From NCBI GenBank assembly GCA_015265235.1, contig JABZYJ010000108.1:1-6448 (forward strand): DNA of 6,448 nt, in the 5' to 3' direction. How positions within the stretch are numbered: position 1 is the stretch's first letter; every line of letters starts with the position of its first letter. The position numbers were made by a program, and so were the translations under genes. The notes beneath the pieces are model-generated. The model did no database searches. It saw only the letters and a program-made list of their open reading frames with translations, and was not told where the DNA came from. Below are positions 1 through 5,498 of this stretch, in pieces. The DNA is from Selenomonas sp. GTDB lineage: Bacteria; Bacillota; Negativicutes; Selenomonadales; Selenomonadaceae.

Positions 1-1
1 G

Positions 2-1267
2 CTCTACGCATACAACGCTCTCGTTATCGCTCTGCTGAGCGCCTTTCTCTGTCTGACGCAGTATAAGATCTACACGTCCATGAGCGCATACGCATTCTTG
101 AAACAGGTGGAGGCACTTCCTCTCCCCCTCGTAGAGAGCTGCCTGCTGACGGCGCTGTCCTTTCTCATGCTCGTCCTGTTCGGCGGGCTCTACCGCATGG
201 ATCACTCGGATCGGCGGCCGCGTCTCTATCTCCTGCTCATGCTTGAGATTGCCGCGTGCATGGCACTGATGCGCGGCGTAAACTTTGCCTATGACGGCGT
301 CGTCCTGCTTGTTGTCGCAGATCTGATGCAGCGTTATGAGGGACATCATCGAGCCTATTTCCTGATTGGCGCGCTCGTTGTTCTCTACCTCATCGCGAAT
401 GTCAATCTCGCACTCTACCAGACGAAGGTCATCCCCTTTGAGTCCTACGTCGCCTATTATAACAGCGAAACACAGAGCATCCTGCGCGCTCTTCGGAGCG
501 CCTGTTCTTCGCTGAACACGATCCTCTTTATCTCCTACATCGTCCTGCTCATCCGGCACAAGAATGAGGAGCGTGCACGCATTCGTCTGCTCAATGAGAA
601 GCTTGAGGAGGCAAACCAGCGTCTCCGCGCCTATGCCATCCATGCGGCACACATGGCGGAGACGCGTGAGCGCAACCGCCTCGCGCGGGAAATCCACGAT
701 ACGCTTGGACATGCACTGACGGGGATCACTGCAGGGCTGGACGCCTGCATGGTGACGCTGGACTCGTCTCCCGCATTCACGCGTGCGCAGCTTGCGCGCA
801 TCCGTGATGCGGCGCAGCATGGCATTACGGACGTGCGCCGCTCGATGAAGAAGCTGCGCCCCGATGCGATGGAGAAGCTGCCCTTTCAGGAGGCGATCAC
901 TGCCATGACGCACGATTATGCACAGACGTCGGGCATGGAGGTTTCGCTCGATGTACAGAAGTGGCCGGCGAATCTGCGTGAGGATCAGGAGGATGTCATC
1001 TACCGCGTCCTGCAGGAGAGCTTGACGAATGCCCACCGGCACGGACAGGCGAAACACGTGCACATCACCATCGGAGAGCAGACGGGGATGCTCTGCATCT
1101 GCATTGCCGACGACGGTGTGGGCTGTCCAAAGGTGATACCGGGCTTCGGCCTGCGTCACATGCAGGAGCGCCTCTGCCTCCTGCATGGCACGGCGGCGTA
1201 TCGGAGCGGAGCGGGATTTACCGTGGATGTCACGATACCGCTCAGCGGGGGAGGAGAGACTGTATGA
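2..1267 (+). CDS. Sensor histidine kinase, NarL/HisKA_3 type, multi-pass membrane (5' partial)
   Basis: Likely an inner-membrane sensor kinase that autophosphorylates on His and passes phosphate to the regulator encoded next. The frame is open to the left edge: 26 codons precede the ATG at 80, encode another hydrophobic helix, and no Shine-Dalgarno precedes that ATG, so the real start is outside the window. Counting from the ATG at 80, further hydrophobic segments lie near residues 19-40, 49-64, 72-85, 92-113 and 140-159. A charged coiled-coil-like linker (about 163-200) leads to the HisKA_3 dimerisation box EIHDTLGH with the phospho-acceptor His206. The HATPase_c domain follows with an N box (QESLTNAHRHG, Asn317), a G1 box (DDGVGC, about 344-349) and a G2 box (GFGLRHMQERL, from about 355). 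No large extracytoplasmic domain is visible in the part seen. Its TGA overlaps the regulator's ATG (ATGA), indicating translational coupling. The kinase class is firm; the stimulus is unknown. Confidence 0.93.
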   Translation, partial: LYAYNALVIALLSAFLCLTQYKIYTSMSAYAFLKQVEALPLPLVESCLLTALSFLMLVLFGGLYRMDHSDRRPRLYLLLMLEIAACMALMRGVNFAYDGVVLLVVADLMQRYEGHHRAYFLIGALVVLYLIANVNLALYQTKVIPFESYVAYYNSETQSILRALRSACSSLNTILFISYIVLLIRHKNEERARIRLLNEKLEEANQRLRAYAIHAAHMAETRERNRLAREIHDTLGHALTGITAGLDACMVTLDSSPAFTRAQLARIRDAAQHGITDVRRSMKKLRPDAMEKLPFQEAITAMTHDYAQTSGMEVSLDVQKWPANLREDQEDVIYRVLQESLTNAHRHGQAKHVHITIGEQTGMLCICIADDGVGCPKVIPGFGLRHMQERLCLLHGTAAYRSGAGFTVDVTIPLSGGGETV

Positions 1268-1941
1268 TCCGCATCATGATAGCTGACGATCAGGAACTGA
1301 TACGGGAGAGCCTTAAGATCGTACTTGAGATGAATGAGGATATGGAGGTTGCGGCGATGGCGTCGAATGGGCGCGAGGCGCTTGCTGCTCTCGCGAAGAT
1401 GCCCATCGATATTATCCTCATGGATATACGCATGCCGGAGCTTGACGGTGTGCTCTGCACGAAAGCGGTCAAGGAGCGATATCCCGACGTGCGCATTATT
1501 ATCCTCACGACGTTTGATGATGACGACTACGTTTACTCCGCACTGAAATACGGGGCGAGCGGATATCTGCTCAAGGGCGGGAGCGTGCAGGAGCTGGCGG
1601 ATGCGATCCGCATCGTTGTCTCCGGTGGGAATATCCTCAACCCCGATGTCACGAACAAGGTGGTGAAACTCTTCAGCCAGATGGCTCATGGCTCCTATGT
1701 CGCGGAGACGGATCTGCAGGGCCTGCAGGATCTCAGCCACACGGAGCGCAGCATTGCCCAGCTCGTCGGGCGTGGCCTTTCGAACAAGGAGATCTCTGCT
1801 GCGCTTTCACTTTCGGAAGGCACCGTCCGCAACAGCCTCAGCACAGCACTCTCAAAGCTGAATCTGCGCGACCGCACACAGCTTGCACTCTGGGCCGTGC
1901 AGATCGGACTCTCGCAGATGAAGGAGGGCGGGGATGGGTGA
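1264..1941 (+). CDS. Response regulator, NarL/LuxR (FixJ) family
   Basis: A 225-residue cytoplasmic transcription regulator, presumably phosphorylated by the kinase directly upstream. The receiver domain (about 1-120) has the acidic pair Asp8/Asp9, the phospho-acceptor Asp54 in ILMDIRMPELDG, Thr82/Thr83 at the end of beta-4 and Lys104 in GYLLKG, so all switch residues are present. The C-terminal LuxR-type helix-turn-helix spans about 157-211 (LSHTERS, then GLSNKEISAALSLSEGTVRN as the recognition region). Length and domain order are normal for the family. The ATG at 1264 sits in the ATGA overlap with the kinase stop and follows GGGGGAGGAGAG, an ideal ribosome binding site placed inside the kinase gene. 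The 3' end overlaps the solute-binding protein gene by 8 nt. Target promoters cannot be read from the window; autoregulation of this operon is plausible, but its promoter is outside. Confidence 0.95.
   Translation: MIRIMIADDQELIRESLKIVLEMNEDMEVAAMASNGREALAALAKMPIDIILMDIRMPELDGVLCTKAVKERYPDVRIIILTTFDDDDYVYSALKYGASGYLLKGGSVQELADAIRIVVSGGNILNPDVTNKVVKLFSQMAHGSYVAETDLQGLQDLSHTERSIAQLVGRGLSNKEISAALSLSEGTVRNSLSTALSKLNLRDRTQLALWAVQIGLSQMKEGGDG
1921..1927 (+). promoter_or_regulatory. Ribosome binding site for the solute-binding protein gene
   Basis: AAGGAGG, a full match to the anti-Shine-Dalgarno core, lies 6 nt before the ATG at 1934 and inside the end of the response regulator gene. It fixes the start at 1934, which overlaps the regulator by 8 nt and so couples the two translationally. 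Confidence 0.85.
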
Positions 1942-3244
1942 GATTCACGCGCAGCGAAAAATCGCTTTCGTCCTTCTCGTGGTTCTCATTGCCGCGCTCC
2001 TTGTCACATGGCTGGTACAGCGCAGCAGCCCCGTCCTGACCGTCGGCATCTTTGCGGGCAGCAATTGGGGCGTGCCGCAGGGCGAACCGTATGCCGTCAT
2101 TGATCGGGCGATTGAAAAGTTCGAGGAGAGGCATCCGGGCGTTCGTGTCGTTTACGTGAGCGGCATACGCCGTGAGGACTATCCGGAGTGGCTTGCCGCG
2201 CAGTTCTTGAAAGGAGAGGAACCCGATGTCTTCCTCCTGCCGACCGAGGACTTCGAACTCTACGCGGCGCGCGGTGCACTTATGGAGATCACTCCCTTTG
2301 TGGAGGGCGATGCGGAGTTTTCCCCAGAGCTCTATGATCGTGCGGCATTTCAGAATGGACAGAAGGATGGACGCTCCTACGCACTGCCCTGCGAGAACAT
2401 GATTACCCTCATGTTCGTCAACAAGACACTGCTCGCACATGAGGGGCTCGCCATGCCGCCGCTGGACTGGACGTGGGCGGATTTCTGCGCACTCTCACGC
2501 CAACTTACGAAGGATACGGACGGCGACGGTGTGCCCGATCAGTTTGGCTATTACGACTATACATGGGAGCAGGCGGCCGTGGCGAACGGCGTCCGTCTCT
2601 TTCGGGAGGATGGAACGGCGTCGTATTTCGCCGATCCGCGCATGGAGGAGACGGTGCGCTTCATCAAGGAGCTTGAGGGAACACACGCGGGGTATAAGGT
2701 CACGGCGCATGACTTTGATATGGGGCGTGTCGCGTTTCGCCCGTTTACCTTTGCCGAGTATCGTACGTACAAGCCCTATCCATGGCGCGTGAAGAAGTAC
2801 AGCTCGTTCGAGTGGGACTGCATCCCGCTTCCTGCAGGACCATCGGGCGGCAATATCACCACAATGGACAGCCTGCTCGTGGGGATGAGCGCACGTACGC
2901 AGCGGCAGGAACTCGCATGGTCGTTGATGAAGATCCTGACCTCCGATCCGGAGATACAGGCGATGGTGCTTGAGAAGTCGCACGCCCTGCCGGCGCGGCG
3001 TGATGTCATCCGGTCGCGTGCAGCAGAGGAAATTTTTCTCTGGGATGCAGGGGAGAATGCGATGACGGCGACCGATGTGAGCGATGCTATGAGTGCTGCT
3101 GTCACCCCGTACCGCTTCGAGCGGCGTGCGGAGGCAATGCTCTATGCCGACCGCGAAATCACGGCGATGATCGAGAAGCCGCCGCCGTTTCACAACGCGC
3201 TCAACCGCCTGCAAAAGGAGATCAATGCAATTTTGCAGCAGTGA
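1934..3244 (+). CDS. Extracellular solute-binding protein, family 1, N-terminally membrane-anchored
   Basis: A 436-residue periplasmic/extracytoplasmic binding-protein fold of the MalE-like family 1 (sugar or oligosaccharide class). After a short basic N-terminus (QRK) a single hydrophobic segment covers residues 10-28. No cysteine occurs before Cys153, so there is no lipobox, and no clear AxA signal-peptidase site follows, so the helix probably stays as an anchor. Family signs include an early ligand-lobe strand (VLTVGIFAGSNWG, 34-46), EEPDVFLLP (95-103), the loop DTDGDGVPDQFG (194-205) that is common in these proteins, GNITTMDSLLVG (306-317), and the late segment with LMKILTSDPEIQ (331-342) and SHALPARRDV (349-358). 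The ligand cannot be inferred from residues alone. No ABC permease or ATPase gene follows. Coupling to the kinase/regulator pair suggests a sensory role, although it could also serve a transporter encoded elsewhere. Family call strong, role inferred. Confidence 0.9.
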   Translation: MGEIHAQRKIAFVLLVVLIAALLVTWLVQRSSPVLTVGIFAGSNWGVPQGEPYAVIDRAIEKFEERHPGVRVVYVSGIRREDYPEWLAAQFLKGEEPDVFLLPTEDFELYAARGALMEITPFVEGDAEFSPELYDRAAFQNGQKDGRSYALPCENMITLMFVNKTLLAHEGLAMPPLDWTWADFCALSRQLTKDTDGDGVPDQFGYYDYTWEQAAVANGVRLFREDGTASYFADPRMEETVRFIKELEGTHAGYKVTAHDFDMGRVAFRPFTFAEYRTYKPYPWRVKKYSSFEWDCIPLPAGPSGGNITTMDSLLVGMSARTQRQELAWSLMKILTSDPEIQAMVLEKSHALPARRDVIRSRAAEEIFLWDAGENAMTATDVSDAMSAAVTPYRFERRAEAMLYADREITAMIEKPPPFHNALNRLQKEINAILQQ

Positions 3245-3261
3245 AGTAAGGAAGCGTGAAT

Positions 3262-3268
3262 AGGGGAG
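3262..3268 (+). promoter_or_regulatory. Ribosome binding site deciding the first HAD gene start
   Basis: AGGGGAG lies 5 nt before the ATG at 3274. An in-frame GTG at 3256 lies upstream of this site and would add six residues (MNRGEC) before the usual beta-1 strand of HAD proteins. The ATG at 3274 is therefore the better start. Confidence 0.75.
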
Positions 3269-3273
3269 AATGT

Positions 3274-4080
3274 ATGGACTATAAAATCGTTTTCTCGGAT
3301 ATTGACGGCACGGTGCTCACCTCCGATCACCACGTTCTTCCGCGCACAGCGGCAGCGATACGGGAGATCACGGCAAAGGGCGTTCCATTCGCGCTGGTCT
3401 CAGCACGGATGCCCGAGGCCATCGCTCCGGTCGTGGAGGAGATCGGGGTGCGCACTGCTGTGATCAGTTACAACGGGGCTCTCGTCATTACACCGGACGG
3501 GACGGAGATCCACGATGAACGCATGACGCGCGCGCATACAGAGGCCGTTCTGCACCGCGTTACTGCGCAGTATCCTGCGGCATCCATGAATTACTATGCG
3601 GGCCATACATGGTACGTGCGTAATCGCGATGACCCCGAGGTGCGAAGAGAGGAGGGGATTACAACGGTCACGTCCGTTACTGCGGATTTTGCGGCATTGA
3701 CGGCGGCCGGGGTTCTGCCGAACAAACTCTTTGCCATGGGGGCGCCCGCACTGATCGAGCGCATGGAGCGGGAGCTTTCGGAGACCTTCCCGGAGCTTTC
3801 TATCATGCGCTCCCTGCCGCATCTCTTGGAGATCATCGAACGCTGCGTATCAAAGGCGGCGGGGATCGAGGTGCTGCTCAAGCATTACGGGATTGACCGC
3901 ACGGAGGCGCTTGCCTTCGGCGACAATTACAACGACGTTTCGATGCTGCGCTGCGTCGGACACGGCGTCGCGATGGGCAATGCCCCCGAAGAAGTCAAGG
4001 GGATTGCCGCAAGCGTTACGGAGGCGAATGATGCCGACGGCATCTATCACTTCCTGAAGAAAATTGATATGGTGGATTGA
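3274..4080 (+). CDS. Cof-type HAD-IIB family hydrolase (sugar-phosphate phosphatase-like)
   Basis: A 268-residue cytoplasmic haloacid dehalogenase superfamily phosphatase. Motif I is FSDIDGT with nucleophile Asp9 and acid/base Asp11; motif II is the Ser of LVSAR (Ser43); motif III is Lys194 in the VSKAAG segment; motif IV is FGDNYNDVSML with Asp217 and Asp221 for Mg2+. The segment between motifs II and III (about 80-185) is the C2-type cap that sets specificity, and the overall size matches the Cof/YidA group. Members act on sugar phosphates, FMN, PLP or related small phosphates; the substrate here cannot be assigned. It begins 29 nt after the binding-protein stop and ends 14 nt before the EIIA start, so it is almost certainly co-transcribed. 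In this context a role in dephosphorylating an imported or accumulating sugar phosphate is a reasonable inference. Confidence 0.93.
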   Translation: MDYKIVFSDIDGTVLTSDHHVLPRTAAAIREITAKGVPFALVSARMPEAIAPVVEEIGVRTAVISYNGALVITPDGTEIHDERMTRAHTEAVLHRVTAQYPAASMNYYAGHTWYVRNRDDPEVRREEGITTVTSVTADFAALTAAGVLPNKLFAMGAPALIERMERELSETFPELSIMRSLPHLLEIIERCVSKAAGIEVLLKHYGIDRTEALAFGDNYNDVSMLRCVGHGVAMGNAPEEVKGIAASVTEANDADGIYHFLKKIDMVD

Positions 4081-4086
4081 GAGGGG
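4081..4086 (+). promoter_or_regulatory. Ribosome binding site deciding the EIIA start
   Basis: GAGGGG lies 8 nt before the ATG at 4095, just after the HAD stop codon. An in-frame TTG at 4077 overlaps that stop and would add six residues to the N-terminus. Family alignment by eye (MFGIIVGTHG as beta-1 plus the active-site loop) supports the ATG at 4095. Confidence 0.7.
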
Positions 4087-4094
4087 TATGCAAG

Positions 4095-4526
4095 ATGTTT
4101 GGAATCATTGTTGGAACGCATGGGAAGTTTTCCGAGGAAATCGTGACGTCCTGCGAGATGATCTGCGGGCCGCAGCCGAATGTGCGCGCGGTGACGCTCG
4201 TGCCGGGCGAGGGACCCGACGATGTCGTGAAGAAATATGAGGAGGCGATTGCGGCCCTTGATTGTGCGGACGGAGTCATTTTCCTCAACGATCTCTTTGG
4301 CGGGAGTCCCTACAACGCCGCCTGCCGTCTCGCAGCAAACAATGAAGCGTATGGCATTGTCACCGGAGTCAATCTCCCCATGCTGATCGAGATGGTCAGC
4401 GCGCAGCTTGTCGGCGGAGCATACAATATCCTCGCTCTCATGGAACAGGCGGCAGAGGCGGGAAAGAACGGAACGCAGCTCTTCCATGCCTCGACGATGG
4501 GCGATGATGAGGATGACGATCTCTAA
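4095..4526 (+). CDS. PTS mannose-family EIIA protein, stand-alone
   Basis: A 143-residue cytoplasmic phosphocarrier domain of the mannose/fructose/sorbose PTS family (ManX N-terminal/LevD type), which takes phosphate from HPr on a histidine and normally hands it to EIIB. The active-site His9 sits in GIIVGTHGKFSEE. FLNDLFGGSPYNAA (about 64-77) and VTGVNLPMLIEM (about 90-101) are the two other hallmark segments. The domain is complete at about 125 residues, followed by an acidic tail, GDDEDDDL. There is no EIIB domain fused behind it, and no EIIB, EIIC or EIID gene follows: a terminator starts 47 nt after the stop. It may serve an EIIBCD complex encoded elsewhere or act as a regulatory phosphoprotein. 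It is the last gene of the kinase-containing unit, 14 nt after the HAD gene. Confidence 0.93.
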   Translation: MFGIIVGTHGKFSEEIVTSCEMICGPQPNVRAVTLVPGEGPDDVVKKYEEAIAALDCADGVIFLNDLFGGSPYNAACRLAANNEAYGIVTGVNLPMLIEMVSAQLVGGAYNILALMEQAAEAGKNGTQLFHASTMGDDEDDDL

Positions 4527-4531
4527 AAAAG

Positions 4532-4603
4532 ATGCACTGAGTTGGCGGAGCTGAACGGGTCTGTGCTTCTCTGGGGCGTTTGTATGAGGCAGTATCAGTG
4601 CAT
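4532..4603 (+). repeat. Perfect 9-bp inverted repeat overlapping the terminator
   Basis: ATGCACTGA (4532-4540) is exactly complementary to TCAGTGCAT (4595-4603), with 54 nt between. The right arm uses six bases of the terminator loop and the first three bases of its 3' stem, so the two structures cannot fully form together. A run of six A (4525-4530) precedes the left arm and T6 (4616-4621) follows the terminator. The repeat itself is certain; a function as an antiterminator, RNA processing site or bidirectional terminator is only a possibility. Confidence 0.6.
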
Positions 4604-4621
4604 ACAGATGCCCCCTTTTTT
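4573..4621 (+). terminator. Rho-independent terminator after the EIIA gene
   Basis: GGGGCGTTTGTATG (4573-4586) pairs with CATACAGATGCCCC (4601-4614) over 14 positions, with two G-U wobbles and no bulge. The loop is 14 nt (4587-4600), and one C then T6 (4616-4621) follow the stem. This closes the kinase-to-EIIA transcription unit and lies directly before a separate promoter. Confidence 0.88.
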
Positions 4622-4622
4622 A

Positions 4623-4651
4623 TTGCGCGGAAAATGGTTCTTTGTTATAAT
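4623..4651 (+). promoter_or_regulatory. Sigma-70/SigA-type promoter with extended -10
   Basis: A perfect -10 hexamer TATAAT (4646-4651) carries the extended TGn element (TGTTATAAT from 4643). A weak -35, TTGCGC (4623-4628, 3 of 6 matches), lies at the ideal 17-nt spacing. The expected transcription start is near 4658, leaving a leader of roughly 30 nt before the GTG at 4687. The -35 begins immediately after the upstream terminator's T-run, so the two units are compactly separated. Confidence 0.85.
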
Positions 4652-4669
4652 GAGAACATTGTATCGAAT

Positions 4670-4679
4670 GGGAGAGGGG
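4670..4679 (+). promoter_or_regulatory. Ribosome binding site for the second HAD gene (GTG start)
   Basis: GGGAGAGGGG ends 7 nt before the GTG at 4687. Two ATG codons at 4682 and 4685 are out of frame and run straight into TGA (ATGATGTGA), and the next in-frame codon upstream that ends the frame is TGA at 4651 with no other start between. GTG is therefore the only start that keeps the N-terminal HAD motif. Confidence 0.8.
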
Positions 4680-4686
4680 CGATGAT

Positions 4687-5490
4687 GTGATACGGCTGAT
4701 TTTTTCAGATATGGATGGAACGCTCTTGGATGAGAATGGGCGGCTGCCGGAGGAGTTCGGCGATCTCTATGCGCGGCTGAAGGAGCGCGGCATCCGCTTT
4801 GCACCCGCCTCGGGACGGCAGTACGCATCGCTCCGACGGACGTTCGCCCCGTGGAAGGACGAGCTGATCTTCGTCGCGGAGAACGGGACGATGGTGATGG
4901 AGGGCGGCAGAGAGATCTTTTCGAGCGGGATTGAGCGGACGCTTGTGCTCGATGCGCTGCGGACGGGCATGGAGCTCCCCGGCGTGCAGATGGTCATGTG
5001 CGGGAAAAAGAGCGGCTACATATTGTCACGCGACAATGTACCGGCATTTCGTCATGAGCTGGATCAGTACGTTACAGTGTCGTCGGTCGTAGAGGACTTC
5101 GCCGGCGTAGAAGATGTCCTGATAAAAATCTCGCTCTGTGATCTCACAGGACACGCCGAGACCTCTATACTGCCGACGATGCAGCAGTACAGAGACCGCC
5201 TGCAGGTCACGCTCTCGAGTACGAAGTGGATCGATCTCTTTAACCTCGGTGTCAGCAAGGGGACGGCCGTCGCACAGATTCAGCGGCAGCTCGGTATTGC
5301 GCCCGAGGAGTGTGCGGCGTTCGGCGACTACGATAACGACCTTGAGCTGATGGATGCCGTGCACTACAGCTTTGCGATGGAGAACGCCCTGCCCGCCGTC
5401 AAGGAGCGTGCGCGCTACCGTGCGCCGAGCAATCGTGAGCACGGTGTGATAGAGGTCTGCGAGCGCATTCTCGCGGGCGAGTTTGACTGA
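4687..5490 (+). CDS. Cof-type HAD-IIB family hydrolase (second copy type)
   Basis: A 267-residue cytoplasmic HAD phosphatase. Motif I is FSDMDGTLL (nucleophile Asp8, acid/base Asp10), motif II is the Ser in PASGRQ (Ser42), motif III is Lys191 in GVSKGTAV, and motif IV is FGDYDNDLELM (Asp214, Asp218). The C2 cap lies roughly between residues 80 and 180, and the stretch KWIDLFNLGVSKG is typical where the cap returns to the core. Length is normal for the Cof/YwtE/SupH group. It shares motifs with the HAD gene at 3274-4080, but the caps look unrelated, so substrates probably differ. It is the first gene after the promoter at 4623-4651 and ends 8 nt before the PHP gene, so the two are co-transcribed. 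The substrate is unknown; family members hydrolyse sugar phosphates and cofactor phosphates such as FMN or PLP. Confidence 0.93.
   Translation: MIRLIFSDMDGTLLDENGRLPEEFGDLYARLKERGIRFAPASGRQYASLRRTFAPWKDELIFVAENGTMVMEGGREIFSSGIERTLVLDALRTGMELPGVQMVMCGKKSGYILSRDNVPAFRHELDQYVTVSSVVEDFAGVEDVLIKISLCDLTGHAETSILPTMQQYRDRLQVTLSSTKWIDLFNLGVSKGTAVAQIQRQLGIAPEECAAFGDYDNDLELMDAVHYSFAMENALPAVKERARYRAPSNREHGVIEVCERILAGEFD
5017..5040. repeat. Intragenic near-palindrome in the second HAD gene
   Basis: ATTGTC (5022-5027) and GACAAT (5032-5037) are perfectly complementary around a 4-nt loop (ACGC), and TAC/GTA outside them extends the pairing past a 2-nt bulge. It encodes ordinary cap residues (YILSRDNV). It may be chance. 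Confidence 0.35.
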
Positions 5491-5498
5491 GGTGTAAT

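Noticed and set aside
1838..2440. 200-codon open frame on the - strand across the regulator/binding-protein junction
   Set aside because: Antisense shadow spanning two well-supported coupled genes; no recognisable domain.
2513..2548. DTDGDGVPDQFG loop as an EF-hand/dockerin calcium site
   Set aside because: This Asp-rich loop is a common feature of family 1 solute-binding proteins and gives no evidence of a separate calcium-binding domain.
2439..2792. 117-codon + strand frame inside the binding-protein gene
   Set aside because: Extremely Arg/Ser-rich translation typical of a frame-shifted reading; nested in a confident gene with intact motifs throughout.
2495..3214. 239-codon open frame on the - strand opposite the binding-protein gene
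   Set aside because: His/Arg-rich low-plausibility translation, no family resemblance, overlaps a confident gene.
3256..3273. GTG at 3256 as start of the first HAD gene
   Set aside because: It precedes the ribosome binding site at 3262-3268, and the ATG at 3274 fits the family N-terminus.
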